Assembly: GCA_963676355.1 (NCBI GenBank)
Contig: OY781093.1
Coordinates: 1,550,001-1,614,000, forward strand
Source: JAGLOK01 sp963676355
Lineage (GTDB): Bacteria > Bacillota > Clostridia > Christensenellales > UMGS416
Direction: 5' to 3'
Length of the DNA: 64,000 bases
Both the position numbers and the translations under genes were made by a program. A model generated the notes under the pieces. That model was given only the letters and a program-made list of their open reading frames with translations, was not told the origin of the DNA and did not search any database. Shown in pieces: positions 17,107-25,586 of this stretch (position 1 is the stretch's first letter; each line of letters starts with the position of its first letter).

Positions 17107-18786
17107 ATGAATGTTGAATATTCAAAGACGGAAGTGAAAGCTTCTGAGAGTTTAACAGACACAGAAAAGCTAGCGTTTCAGTGGAAATCAATTGACTGGA
17201 GCAAAGTTGAAAAAGATGTTAATAACCTACAAATCAGAATTGCTAAGGCTAGGCGAGATAACAAGTATAACAATGTAAAACGACTACAGTATCTACTAAC
17301 ACATTCAATCAACTCAAAACTATTGGCAGTACGAAAAGTGACTACCAATAAAGGGAAGAACACGGCTGGAGTTGATGGAGAAATATGGTCTACTCCATCA
17401 TCGAAAATGAAAGCAGTGTATCGTCTAACGAACAAAAACTACAAAGCGAAACCACTAAAAAGAGTGTATATTGACAAGAAAGGTAAAAAAGAAAAACGAC
17501 CACTGGGAATACCAACAATGTATGATAGAGCAATGCAAGCGCTATATTCACTTGCATTAAGTCCTGTTGCAGAAACTACAGCAGATGAAAAATCTCTTGG
17601 GTTTAGATTAGGTAGAAGTTGTCATGATGCATGTGAATATGTATTTACAGCATTATCAAGAAGATTTAGCCCACAATGGATATTAGAAGGCGATATTAAA
17701 GGTTGCTTTAATAATATTAATCATGAATGGTTAATACAAAATATCCCTATGGATAAGTCTGTACTAAAACAATTTCTAAAAGCAGGATATATTTTCAATG
17801 ATAAACTCTTTCCTACAGAAGATGGGACACCACAAGGCGGAATAATTTCACCAATCTTAGCTAATATGGCACTTGACGGATTGCAAAATGAGCTGACTAA
17901 ACACTTTGATATGAGTAGAGATGGCGCATATAGCGCATTTGTACATAATAAAAACAAGGTGAACCTTATCCGTTATGCAGATGATTTTATTATTACTGCA
18001 ATATCGAAAGAGGTAGCAGAAGAAGCTAAAAATGTCATAAAAGGTTTCTTGCAAACAAGAGGATTAGAACTGTCAGAGAGCAAAACGTTAATTACTCACA
18101 TTGATGATGGGTTTGATTTCTTGGGCTGGACGTTTAGGAAGTTTAAAGGAAAACTAATAGTCAAGCCATCGAAGAAATCTATACAGAACTTTAAAGATAG
18201 CTTGCACGAAACAATCCTTAAACGTGGTAGAGCATGGAAACAAGATGTACTGATTATGAAACTCAACCAGCAGATTAGAGGATGGACTAACTATCATCAG
18301 TCTGTCTGTGCCAGCGAAGCGTTTGCTCATATGGATTACGTATTGTTTAATATGTTATACAAATGGGCTAAACGCCGACACCCTAAAAAGGGAAGATGGT
18401 GGGTAACCACTAAATATTGGCATAGGAGCGGTAATCGCTCGTGGGTTTTTAGTACTGAAAATAATGAATTATTAAGGGTTGACCATATCCCTATTGTTAG
18501 ACATACAAAAGTTAGATTGAATGTAAATCCATATCTTGACCAAGATTATTTTATCGAGAGAAAATTTAATAATGGAGCAAAGAGATTATCAGGACGCTTC
18601 AAACAGATATGGAAGAATCAAAACGGTAGATGTTTTCACTGTGGCATGCCTTTGGATGTAGGTGAGAATAGAGAAATTTTCTTCAAAACACCTAGATTTA
18701 TGGGTGGTACAGAAACCATAGATAATATGGTATATGTACATAAACATTGTAATGCTATTTACTACGAAAGCCGCTCGAAAGAGTGA
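17107..18786 (+). CDS. ltrA: Group II intron reverse transcriptase/maturase with HNH domain
   Basis: A 559-residue intron-encoded protein. ATG 17107 follows GGAGGTAAAG. The reverse transcriptase has RPLGIPTMYDRAMQ, EGDIKGCFNNI, GTPQGGIISPILAN and the catalytic YADD (290-293). The maturase X domain carries IRGWTNYHQ. The C-terminal end has an HNH endonuclease with a CxxC pair (CFHC) and a second CN-type pair (HKHCN) around GG-TETIDN. All these parts are present in the usual order and the length is normal, so the protein should support splicing and target-primed reverse transcription. Confidence 0.95.
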   Translation: MNVEYSKTEVKASESLTDTEKLAFQWKSIDWSKVEKDVNNLQIRIAKARRDNKYNNVKRLQYLLTHSINSKLLAVRKVTTNKGKNTAGVDGEIWSTPSSKMKAVYRLTNKNYKAKPLKRVYIDKKGKKEKRPLGIPTMYDRAMQALYSLALSPVAETTADEKSLGFRLGRSCHDACEYVFTALSRRFSPQWILEGDIKGCFNNINHEWLIQNIPMDKSVLKQFLKAGYIFNDKLFPTEDGTPQGGIISPILANMALDGLQNELTKHFDMSRDGAYSAFVHNKNKVNLIRYADDFIITAISKEVAEEAKNVIKGFLQTRGLELSESKTLITHIDDGFDFLGWTFRKFKGKLIVKPSKKSIQNFKDSLHETILKRGRAWKQDVLIMKLNQQIRGWTNYHQSVCASEAFAHMDYVLFNMLYKWAKRRHPKKGRWWVTTKYWHRSGNRSWVFSTENNELLRVDHIPIVRHTKVRLNVNPYLDQDYFIERKFNNGAKRLSGRFKQIWKNQNGRCFHCGMPLDVGENREIFFKTPRFMGGTETIDNMVYVHKHCNAIYYESRSKE

Positions 18787-18796
18787 TAAAATGCTT

Positions 18797-18871
18797 GAGC
18801 CGTATGCTGGGAAACTAGCACGTACGGTTCTTAGACGAGGAGGAGGGAGTAATCCCTCCGACTTAGTCGAC
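18797..18871 (+). ncRNA. Group II intron domains V and VI
   Basis: Domain V is a 34-nt hairpin at 18797-18830: GAGCCGTATGC pairs with GCACGTACGGTTC around a GAAA-containing loop. Domain VI follows as a GGAGGGA/TCCCTCC hairpin, with the 3' splice site at 18871/18872. A branch-point A should lie on the 3' side of domain VI. Confidence 0.85.
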
Positions 18872-19855
18872 TACAAAGACCTGTGCAATAACTTAAATGG
18901 TGATTGGATAAACTGTGGAGGAGGAAGTGGTGGGAGGATTAATCCTTTGCAAGTAAAGCCAGCACCAAGAGATGATGAAACAGAAAGTGAGAAACTATAT
19001 ACGGATGAAGGCAATGGTATGGGTGACTTAGCGCTTCATATGAAAACACTGGATATATTCTTTAATCTGTATTTACCAACTTTGACAGAGATACAAAAAG
19101 CACTGTTAAAGGAAACACTTATTTACTTATATTCTGACTTTGATATTACATGGGATACCGATATAAAGGGGAGGACGGCGAAGCAGTTTCCGACTTTTGG
19201 TGATTTATATGCCCTTTTAAAACTTAGATTTAGTAAAACTGAGAATAAGAATTACGAAGTGTTGATCGCTTTATTAAGAGATATTGCAGAGGGAAGTGAT
19301 TCATTTCTATGGAATGGGATAACGACTATAAAGACTTCATCTAAAGTGATATGCCTTGATACACATGACTTGCAGAATACTGAAGATAAGATAAAGCGTA
19401 CACAATATTTTAATATCCTTGGCTGGGCATGGGAGCAAATGAGTCAGAACAGGGAAGAGAAGGTATTGCTCATTGCTGATGAAGCATATCTTATGATAGA
19501 TCCAAATGTACCACAATCACTTGTGTTTTTACGGAATGTAGCTAAACGTGCAAGAAAGTACGAATCAGGGGTAGCGATTATCTCACACAGCCTTGTTGAT
19601 TTCCTTGATCCTTCAGTTAGAATGTACGGACAGCCATTGCTTGATATGCCTTCATATAAGGTGATCATGGGTTGTGACGGAAGAGACTTAGAAGATATTA
19701 TATCGCTTTATCATCTTACTGACTCAGAACAAGAGCTTATATACTCGAAAAGGCGAGGGCATGCTCTTTGTATGATAGGCTCAAAACGATTGCATGCTTG
19801 GTTTTTAGTGCCGGATTATAAGATGAATTTGATAGGGAACGGCGGTGGGAGATAA
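18872..19855 (+). CDS. virB4: VirB4-like conjugation ATPase, 3' exon
   Basis: The last 327 codons plus stop of virB4, in frame with 15720-16553 after intron removal. It opens with YKDLCNNLNGDWINC, then GGGSGGRINPLQVKPAP, a hallmark VirB4/TraC segment. Walker B is VLLIADEAYLMID and the next motif is ARKYESGVAIISHSLVDF. An open frame extends upstream to 18734, but that part lies inside intron domains V-VI and is not a real start. The protein ends NLIGNGGGR. A small membrane protein gene follows after 74 bases. Confidence 0.88.
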   Translation, partial: YKDLCNNLNGDWINCGGGSGGRINPLQVKPAPRDDETESEKLYTDEGNGMGDLALHMKTLDIFFNLYLPTLTEIQKALLKETLIYLYSDFDITWDTDIKGRTAKQFPTFGDLYALLKLRFSKTENKNYEVLIALLRDIAEGSDSFLWNGITTIKTSSKVICLDTHDLQNTEDKIKRTQYFNILGWAWEQMSQNREEKVLLIADEAYLMIDPNVPQSLVFLRNVAKRARKYESGVAIISHSLVDFLDPSVRMYGQPLLDMPSYKVIMGCDGRDLEDIISLYHLTDSEQELIYSKRRGHALCMIGSKRLHAWFLVPDYKMNLIGNGGGR

Positions 19856-19929
19856 AAAATATGCTCAGATTTGCATTTCGAATATCTATATATTCATAAT
19901 GAAAGTATAAAAGAAAAGGAGGCTATATT

Positions 19930-20109
19930 ATGAACAAATGGCTGTTTAGACTTTATGTTGTACTTATGTTTTTAGGAGTAATGATGATAACCGCTTGGAG
20001 AACGTTTACTCCAGTTATGTTACCAATGGGACTAGCGATTATTGGATTGAGTACGTTTTTAATAATGTGGGAGTATAAAATAAAAAAGAGATACAAAAAA
20101 GATAGATGA
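19930..20109 (+). CDS. Small two-TM protein
   Basis: A 59-residue protein not covered by longer frames. ATG 19930 follows AAAAGGAGGCT at a good distance. Two hydrophobic helices (LYVVLMFLGVMMITAW and MGLAIIGLSTFLIMWEY) are followed by a basic tail KIKKRYKKDR. It follows virB4 in the transfer operon and is likely a small accessory membrane subunit. I do not recognise the family. The strong ribosome binding site and topology support it as real. Confidence 0.65.
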   Translation: MNKWLFRLYVVLMFLGVMMITAWRTFTPVMLPMGLAIIGLSTFLIMWEYKIKKRYKKDR

Positions 20110-20215
20110 TTAGTTAAGGTATGATTATCGAAAGAACATTAATTATAATGGATATTAACTCTTAATCCGATAAATGAAAAACTATGTATTGTTAAAACTA
20201 TTTTCCGTTACTGTA

Positions 20216-20245
20216 TTGCATATTAAAACTATTATGTAATATAAT
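20216..20245 (+). promoter_or_regulatory. Promoter of the four-TM cargo gene
   Basis: TTGCAT (20216-20221) and TATAAT (20240-20245) are separated by 18 bases. The site lies about 55 bases before the gene at 20299 and is the best sigma-A-type match in the stretch 20110-20298. Confidence 0.6.
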
Positions 20246-20298
20246 GTTTTAGGCATTAAGCACTAAAAATTTAACGAAAAATAATTGAGAAAAAAAAT

Positions 20299-21003
20299 AT
20301 GACACAAAAATATATTTATATTAGAGAAGAAATATGTAGTATAAAAATGAATGATAGCAAAGGAAAAAGAAGAACTTTTGCAGAAATGCGGGAAGTATTT
20401 ACTTTTTTCGGCTGGATTATACCGATCTCATTAATTATTTTGGGTATCACTTACTTTATATTACTATTTACTTGTACAGAGTTCAGCTGGAAATTTGCTA
20501 TCGGTGCAGGTATATGCATGGTCTTATCGGCTTATGTGCCAGACAGAGTCCTATATAAAGAGGAAGCGCGTGTAAAAGAGTTAAAAAAAGTTTATGAGAG
20601 GTATGATGAAGACGCAAACCAAATTGTACCAACAATTAGAAAGCATATTTGTTCATATGAGAAATTAATGAAATTGAAATCCGAATGTGAAGAAGTAATA
20701 AAGAAATATGAGGATAAGCGTGATAGGATAAAAAAAAGAATATTTGAATTAAGTTTTGTAGTTCCTGTAACTGCCTTGATATTAAACATCATCTCGCCAT
20801 CAGAACAATACCCTATTTTTATAGCAATTGCAGGAATTTTAATAGTAGGATATTTATATATGTTTATTGAATTGGTTATGAAGCTTGTTCAAAAGTTGTC
20901 TCAAGATTATAAAAAAGATAAGTATTTATTAGAATTAATTAACGAATTAGACTATTCACAGAAAGCTCTAGATAGCATATTTAAAGTCAAAGAAAACAAT
21001 TAA
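20299..21003 (+). CDS. Four-TM protein with central coiled coil, unknown
   Basis: A 234-residue protein with two pairs of membrane helices (about residues 38-58, 62-82 and 150-170, 175-200) and a charged coiled coil between them (KELKKVYERYDED onward to about 148). The start is uncertain: neither ATG 20299 nor ATG 20347 has a clear ribosome binding site. It has its own promoter (20216-20245) and a perfect terminator (21024-21055), so it is a self-contained unit set between virB4 and the NlpC/P60 gene. Helix pairs with a coiled coil recall SLATT-type membrane effectors and entry-exclusion proteins. I cannot choose between these. Confidence 0.7.
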   Translation: MTQKYIYIREEICSIKMNDSKGKRRTFAEMREVFTFFGWIIPISLIILGITYFILLFTCTEFSWKFAIGAGICMVLSAYVPDRVLYKEEARVKELKKVYERYDEDANQIVPTIRKHICSYEKLMKLKSECEEVIKKYEDKRDRIKKRIFELSFVVPVTALILNIISPSEQYPIFIAIAGILIVGYLYMFIELVMKLVQKLSQDYKKDKYLLELINELDYSQKALDSIFKVKENN

Positions 21004-21023
21004 AATACGAATTAATAGCATCG

Positions 21024-21055
21024 AAAAAAGCACATGCACCCACATGTGCTTTTTT
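21024..21055 (+). terminator. Strong intrinsic terminator
   Basis: A perfect 13-bp dyad: AAAAAAGCACATG (21024-21036), a six-base loop, and CATGTGCTTTTTT (21043-21055). It ends the four-TM gene. Its T-run is followed within a few bases by the AAGGAGG of the NlpC/P60 gene. Confidence 0.9.
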
Positions 21056-21072
21056 GATACAAGGAGGTAAAA

Positions 21073-22356
21073 GTGGCACTTGATCCTGCAACGATAAAAG
21101 CTATTGTTACAGTAGTGCATAAAGTCATTACTGATAAGAAACTAAGAAAAATAATTATAATTGCAATATCTATTCCACTAATAATGATACTGGTTATCTT
21201 GTCATCACCATATGCGATATTGTTCGGAAAATCCCAGGCTGATGAAAATAAAGAAGAAATATCCATCATTGAAATAATGAGTGAATTGCATAATGAGCTT
21301 AATGAAAGAATAGAATATGAAAAACACTCTGATGATGTAAATGAAGTAAGTGTGATTTATATGGACAGTGAAGGGGAAATAATAAATAATTCAGGTCATG
21401 TACTTGCTTTATTTTCTATAGATAATAATATGCTGGAAACTGAAGAGGCATCACAGGTTGCTGTGTTAAATGATGAAAAAGTAGAAGAGCTAAGATTACT
21501 TTACTGGCAAATGAACTATATAGAAACTGAGATAATTGAAATACCCTGGGATGATGAAGAATATCCTTTACCAATAGCATCTCCAACTCCTAAACCGGAA
21601 ATGACCCCAAATCCGCCTGATTATGAAACCCCTTCACCAACGCCAACACCGAAACCGTATAGAATTAAGAACATATATGTAACATGCCTATCGTATCAGG
21701 ACATGCTGCAGGAGTTCGAATTTAATAATAATCAATTGAAAGTACTAAACGACATGATGAGCGGTGAATATGCCGCTCTTTTTTCATGCTCAGGAGGAAA
21801 TATACAATCACTTTCAAATGAACAGATAAACAACATATTAAGTAGTATACCAAGTGATATATATCTGAAATCGGCGAATATACCGAATATAGCTCAATCA
21901 TTAGTAGGAAAAGTCGGTTACTTTTGGGGTGGTAAGTATAACAATGTTGGTATGTGCCCTGAATGGGGAGCCTTGAAAGAAGTAACCAGCCCGGGAAGCA
22001 CAACAACAGGTACACAAAGGCTATATGGACTGGATTGCAGCGGATATGTAGCGTGGGTGTTTATCAACAGTGGGATATCTAAGAATACAGTTCATGACTA
22101 TCTGGGTTCAAGTACATATAAGCAGTGGGAGTATTCTGTACCTGTGTATCAAGCAAAGATAGGAGACCTTGCATTTAAAACAGTACCGGGAACAGGCGTA
22201 AATCATGTTGGCATTGTAGTAGGTTTCGATAATGACGGGAAACCGCTTATTGCACACTGCTCATCAAGCAGAAATGGAGTAGCTGTAACTGCATATTCAC
22301 CTACATTCAGGTATATACGAAGACCTGTAATACTACTTCAGGAGGACGGAGGATAA
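21073..22356 (+). CDS. Membrane-anchored NlpC/P60 cell-wall hydrolase
   Basis: A 427-residue protein that would open peptidoglycan for the transfer channel. GTG 21073 follows AAGGAGGT. One membrane helix (about residues 29-52) is followed by an acidic region, a proline- and threonine-rich linker (PTPKPEMTPNPP, PSPTPTPKP), and the NlpC/P60 domain from about residue 275. The catalytic Cys is in LDCSGY (C322) and the His in NHVGIVVG (H378), so the enzyme should be active. It plays the part of VirB1 in Gram-positive systems. The next gene starts two bases downstream. Confidence 0.9.
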   Translation: MALDPATIKAIVTVVHKVITDKKLRKIIIIAISIPLIMILVILSSPYAILFGKSQADENKEEISIIEIMSELHNELNERIEYEKHSDDVNEVSVIYMDSEGEIINNSGHVLALFSIDNNMLETEEASQVAVLNDEKVEELRLLYWQMNYIETEIIEIPWDDEEYPLPIASPTPKPEMTPNPPDYETPSPTPTPKPYRIKNIYVTCLSYQDMLQEFEFNNNQLKVLNDMMSGEYAALFSCSGGNIQSLSNEQINNILSSIPSDIYLKSANIPNIAQSLVGKVGYFWGGKYNNVGMCPEWGALKEVTSPGSTTTGTQRLYGLDCSGYVAWVFINSGISKNTVHDYLGSSTYKQWEYSVPVYQAKIGDLAFKTVPGTGVNHVGIVVGFDNDGKPLIAHCSSSRNGVAVTAYSPTFRYIRRPVILLQEDGG

Positions 22357-22357
22357 A

Positions 22358-22510
22358 ATGAATAAACAAAAACAAGCTGTAGAATTTTTGATATACCTTA
22401 CAGCACTCATTATAGGGATAGTGATGCTGGTAAGCGGATATCATAAAGATAAGAGCATTATACCTGAGCCTACACCACAATATATTAGTGAAGCTTCGGA
22501 GCATGACTAA
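22358..22510 (+). CDS. Small single-TM protein
   Basis: A 50-residue protein starting at ATG 22358, two bases after the hydrolase stop and behind GGAGGACGGAGG. One membrane helix (FLIYLTALIIGIVMLVSG) is followed by a short tail with PEPTPQYISEA, similar in style to other linkers of the operon. The stop TAA shares a base with the next ATG (TAATG). The tight packing supports it as a real gene. Function unknown. Confidence 0.65.
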   Translation: MNKQKQAVEFLIYLTALIIGIVMLVSGYHKDKSIIPEPTPQYISEASEHD

Positions 22511-23598
22511 TGCTTCTTTTGTATATAAGCTCAAATGAGAATATGGGTCTGCTTGATAAGCCGTGTGAAGAAAACAAAATAGTTGTTACTCAGATAACGG
22601 ATGAGATGAGTCTCAGTAAGTATATATCACATGATGTTAAGAACATGAACTGTTATCAGTTTCTGTGCATTGATCTGTCCTGTATTTTAGACAACGATGA
22701 TGAAGTAATAAATACAGTAATAGGTATAAAAAGCATGTATGACTTAAGGATTATTATACTCGCATCAGGATATACAAACGATACACCTATACTGGGACGT
22801 CTGTTTGCAGAAGGTATATATAACATAATAACTGCGGAGAAGATTAAAGATATACAGAAGGATATATCAGTATGCCTTAACAGTGGTATGCAGTATAAGG
22901 ATGCACTTAAGTACAGACTGCAGGCGGAACACAGTAAAAAACCTACCAGAGTGATAGTTAAAAAGCAGTCGATAAAGCAGATGATATCAGTCGGTGTATG
23001 CGGAGCACTTCACAGGATAGGTACAACAGCGCAGGCACTAAACATCACAAGGTTTCTAAATGACAACGGATATACGGCATGTTATGTAGAAGATAACGGA
23101 CACGGGCATATGGAATCGCTTGCCGAGTTTTACAATGTGAAACAAAACAGGAATAAAAGCATCACATTCCAAGGCATAGATATATTTAGCGATAACCATA
23201 TGCAAAACATATTAAGCGGCGGTTATGACTTCACAGTTCATGACTATGGCATTTTGGACGAGTGGAACTCAAAACAGTTCCTTATGAGTGATTTCAGAAT
23301 AGTGTGTGCAGGATCTAAACCATGGGAAGCAGAATGCATTATGCAGGTGTTTAAAATGACAGAAGGTGTAAACGACCTAAACTTTATCTTTAGCTTCACT
23401 CCCAAGGAAACAGAAAATGATATACGAAAGCTTATGGGCAAGTACGGTGATAAAACATACTTTGCAGCCCCCTCGCAGTATATCATAGACGAAACGGTGA
23501 ACTGCGGAATGTATAAGAAGATATTTTCCGAGTATATCCGCGATAAACAGGTACAGGAATCATCATTTCATAACCTGGTTAGGAGGATCATTAAGTGA
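22510..23598 (+). CDS. TadZ/CpaE-like ParA-family protein with altered Walker A
   Basis: A 362-residue cytoplasmic protein. Residues 1-125 look like a receiver-type alpha/beta domain (FLCIDLSCIL and IIILASGYT strands), and residues 155-350 like a MinD/ParA fold, the layout of TadZ/CpaE localisation proteins. The P-loop region reads VCGALHRIGTTAQALN: the deviant Walker A lysine (GKGGxGKT in active proteins) is missing, so nucleotide binding is probably weakened or lost. TadZ-like proteins place secretion machinery at a cell site; here it may position the transfer apparatus. The following gene overlaps its stop by four bases. Confidence 0.6.
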   Translation: MLLLYISSNENMGLLDKPCEENKIVVTQITDEMSLSKYISHDVKNMNCYQFLCIDLSCILDNDDEVINTVIGIKSMYDLRIIILASGYTNDTPILGRLFAEGIYNIITAEKIKDIQKDISVCLNSGMQYKDALKYRLQAEHSKKPTRVIVKKQSIKQMISVGVCGALHRIGTTAQALNITRFLNDNGYTACYVEDNGHGHMESLAEFYNVKQNRNKSITFQGIDIFSDNHMQNILSGGYDFTVHDYGILDEWNSKQFLMSDFRIVCAGSKPWEAECIMQVFKMTEGVNDLNFIFSFTPKETENDIRKLMGKYGDKTYFAAPSQYIIDETVNCGMYKKIFSEYIRDKQVQESSFHNLVRRIIK

Positions 23599-23867
23599 GA
23601 AAGGAGAGTATAAAGACCGGGTTTTACAAGCAATATGAAAAAGATAAGAAAAGAAATATTCCGGAACCCGAAAAAAGCGACAAGGTAATAGTCATTAACC
23701 AGGAAAGCAAGGAATCGTTACTTAGCACAATCTTCAGAGGTATATCAGGAGTTTTTCGGGTGATAGTATATATACTGCTTTTTATCCTGTCCAGTATAGG
23801 CTTAACCGCCATTATAAATGAAAGTACAAGAATAAAGCTTATGGAATTGATTAAGCTGATAAAGTAA
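23595..23867 (+). CDS. Small single-TM protein
   Basis: A 90-residue protein. GTG 23595 overlaps the preceding stop, with AGGAGG upstream. The first 50 residues are strongly charged and cytoplasmic; one long hydrophobic helix at about residues 52-75 (FRVIVYILLFILSSIGLTAII) is followed by a short tail. It lies between the TadZ-like gene and the next exported protein and is probably a membrane partner of one of them. No family recognised. Confidence 0.65.
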   Translation: MRKESIKTGFYKQYEKDKKRNIPEPEKSDKVIVINQESKESLLSTIFRGISGVFRVIVYILLFILSSIGLTAIINESTRIKLMELIKLIK

Positions 23868-23877
23868 AGGAGACTGT

Positions 23878-24927
23878 ATGAAGAAAACAATAATACTGCT
23901 TTTAGCTTGTCTTTTGCTTATGTGTACAAGCGCATATGCGGATGATGAGCTCAAGGTAATAACCATGGAGTATGAGTTCATATCACAATCAAGTGATTTT
24001 ATATACCCGGCAGATGAATATATTATTCAAGATGATGTAGAGTACATACTCCAAAACATTGAGTATGAAGTGATAAAAAAGAGTCCTGTGTATGAAACTA
24101 AAACACAGGAGTTTAAGAGAGAGGTTAAAACAGAAGGCGTACGTAATCAAGATGAAGTGGATTTTAATGACTATATGTCCATTCATGAAGACGGATATAT
24201 CGGCACGATAGGACTGTCTGATATTGCATCTGAAGAAAGAGTGATAACAGGCAGAACAGCCAGTCAAGTAATCTGCTGCAACTTTGGATACCAAGCGCAA
24301 GAACCTAAACCGGATAATGAAGTTAAAACTCTGTATTATGACGAAGAAACAGAGTGCGATGTACTTGTAAAACTGCCGTTTAACAGGCTAAAGATACTAT
24401 CCGGTCCTGAATGGAAAGGTACAGTTAATTGCGAGTGTATTCACAGATCGATATATGATGATGTGTATCTTTTAAATGATGGTACACAGCTAAGATATGA
24501 CAGCAATAAACCGGAGTTTAAAGACTATGAGTATATAATACTTACTCAATTGGGTTTATCCGTCGATACACATAGAATCACGGACGGTAAGTGGTTAGAT
24601 GACATTTCAACAAATGATGATTTAACCATAAGAAAGGCAGAATACATAATCGAAAGGCTTGAAACAAAATACCAGGCAGTATACTCAGGTAGCTTTGATA
24701 TTCCCGATATGACAGTATTGGATATTACAGCTATGTACAAAGGTACACTTTCAAAAGAAGTATTTAAAGGCTACGAATTTAAGGTAAAAGCAATCGCATA
24801 TTATGAAGAAGTACCAAAGAAGAGCAATATACCAGCGGTCGTGGCAGGAACAGGCTCTGGTATTATCGCACTCTGCGGATTAATAGTGTTTCTAAAGAAG
24901 AGAAAGAAGAAAGGTATAACCAACTAA
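23878..24927 (+). CDS. Exported membrane-anchored protein, unknown
   Basis: A 349-residue protein with a signal peptide (LLLACLLLMCTSAYA, cleavage after about residue 21), a large extracellular part rich in acidic residues and tyrosine, and a C-terminal helix (VVAGTGSGIIALCGLIVFL) followed by KKRKKK, a stop-transfer signal. It is therefore a type I membrane protein facing outward. ATG 23878 follows AAAGGAGACT. I recognise no domain. Position with other exported proteins of the element suggests a role at the donor cell surface. A terminator-like dyad follows. Confidence 0.7.
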   Translation: MKKTIILLLACLLLMCTSAYADDELKVITMEYEFISQSSDFIYPADEYIIQDDVEYILQNIEYEVIKKSPVYETKTQEFKREVKTEGVRNQDEVDFNDYMSIHEDGYIGTIGLSDIASEERVITGRTASQVICCNFGYQAQEPKPDNEVKTLYYDEETECDVLVKLPFNRLKILSGPEWKGTVNCECIHRSIYDDVYLLNDGTQLRYDSNKPEFKDYEYIILTQLGLSVDTHRITDGKWLDDISTNDDLTIRKAEYIIERLETKYQAVYSGSFDIPDMTVLDITAMYKGTLSKEVFKGYEFKVKAIAYYEEVPKKSNIPAVVAGTGSGIIALCGLIVFLKKRKKKGITN

Positions 24928-24949
24928 ATAAAATTTAAGATAACAACCA

Positions 24950-24972
24950 AAGACCATATGGTCTTATTTTTT
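24950..24972 (+). terminator. Terminator-like dyad before an RBS
   Basis: AAGACC-ATAT-GGTCTT (24950-24965) is followed by ATTTTTTTT and then directly by GGAGGG of the next gene. Termination may be partial or may define a processed 5' end. Confidence 0.6.
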
Positions 24973-24982
24973 TGGAGGGAAA

Positions 24983-25528
24983 ATGAATAATTATATGAAA
25001 AATGAAAAGAAACAGGGAAAGAAACTCATGATAGCAGGAATAGTCATAATACTAATCTTGGTTTCGCTCTTAATTATCTTTAAAGGAGGTGAAGGTAAAA
25101 AGATTGAAATACAACCGTCTCCAACTCCTGTGCTGCTTAATGATGACGGGAGCTCACTGGAAGGTGAGGCAAAAGCAGCCGAGCGTGAGGAGATACTTAA
25201 AGAACTCGAAGCGCAGCAGCTGGTAGTAACCGATAAACTGAGCTCGAATATATCATTCCCATTAGGCACAACAGGATCAATAGGCGAGTGGGTAGTGGAA
25301 AACCCTGAGCACAATACAGTGATTATGCAGGCTGAGGTATATTTGGGTGATCTGCTCATTGCAAAATCTACACCCATTTACCCTAACCAGCATATAACAG
25401 GTATAGAGCTTCTTCAAAATGTTGAATCGGGCGAATATGAAGTAACAGCATACCTGAACTATTATGATACGGAAACTAAGGAGTTTATCAGCAAAGCAGG
25501 ATATAGGATACACTTAAGTGTTAATTGA
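24983..25528 (+). CDS. Membrane-anchored extracellular protein, unknown
   Basis: A 181-residue protein with a short basic start and one uncleaved N-terminal helix (LMIAGIVIILILVSLLIIF), so it is anchored with most of its length outside. A proline-rich linker (QPSPTPV) leads to a helical stretch and a beta-rich C-terminal domain from about residue 95 (VVENPEHNTVIMQAEVYLGDLL and YEVTAYLNYYDTETKEF). Start ATG 24983 follows GGAGGG. The linker resembles that of the NlpC/P60 protein. A short hairpin (25536-25549) lies behind the stop. Family not recognised. Confidence 0.7.
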   Translation: MNNYMKNEKKQGKKLMIAGIVIILILVSLLIIFKGGEGKKIEIQPSPTPVLLNDDGSSLEGEAKAAEREEILKELEAQQLVVTDKLSSNISFPLGTTGSIGEWVVENPEHNTVIMQAEVYLGDLLIAKSTPIYPNQHITGIELLQNVESGEYEVTAYLNYYDTETKEFISKAGYRIHLSVN

Positions 25529-25586
25529 CAGTCATCCGGTAAATACCGGTTTAAAATATATTAAAATTAATTGGAGGAAATAATTT

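Larger units (their letters stand above)
16554..18871 (+). mobile_element. Group II intron inserted in virB4
   Basis: A 2318-bp retroelement with sharp ends. It begins GTGCGAC, the group II 5' consensus GTGYG, directly after the GAA codon of DPESE, and ends in CGAC (AY consensus) before TAC AAA GAC. Bases 16554-17106 are the non-coding ribozyme part, with paired segments such as AGCCTAAAGGCT around 16685, and hold no other gene. The intron-encoded protein is at 17107-18786 and domains V-VI follow at 18797-18871. Excision restores the virB4 frame exactly. The intact protein and ribozyme suggest it is active. The IEP carries a C-terminal HNH endonuclease domain, so retrohoming is possible. Confidence 0.9.

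Noticed and set aside
18734..18871. Upstream extension of the second virB4 exon as a gene start
   Set aside because: These codons lie in intron domains V and VI; the protein homology begins at 18872 after the 3' splice site.
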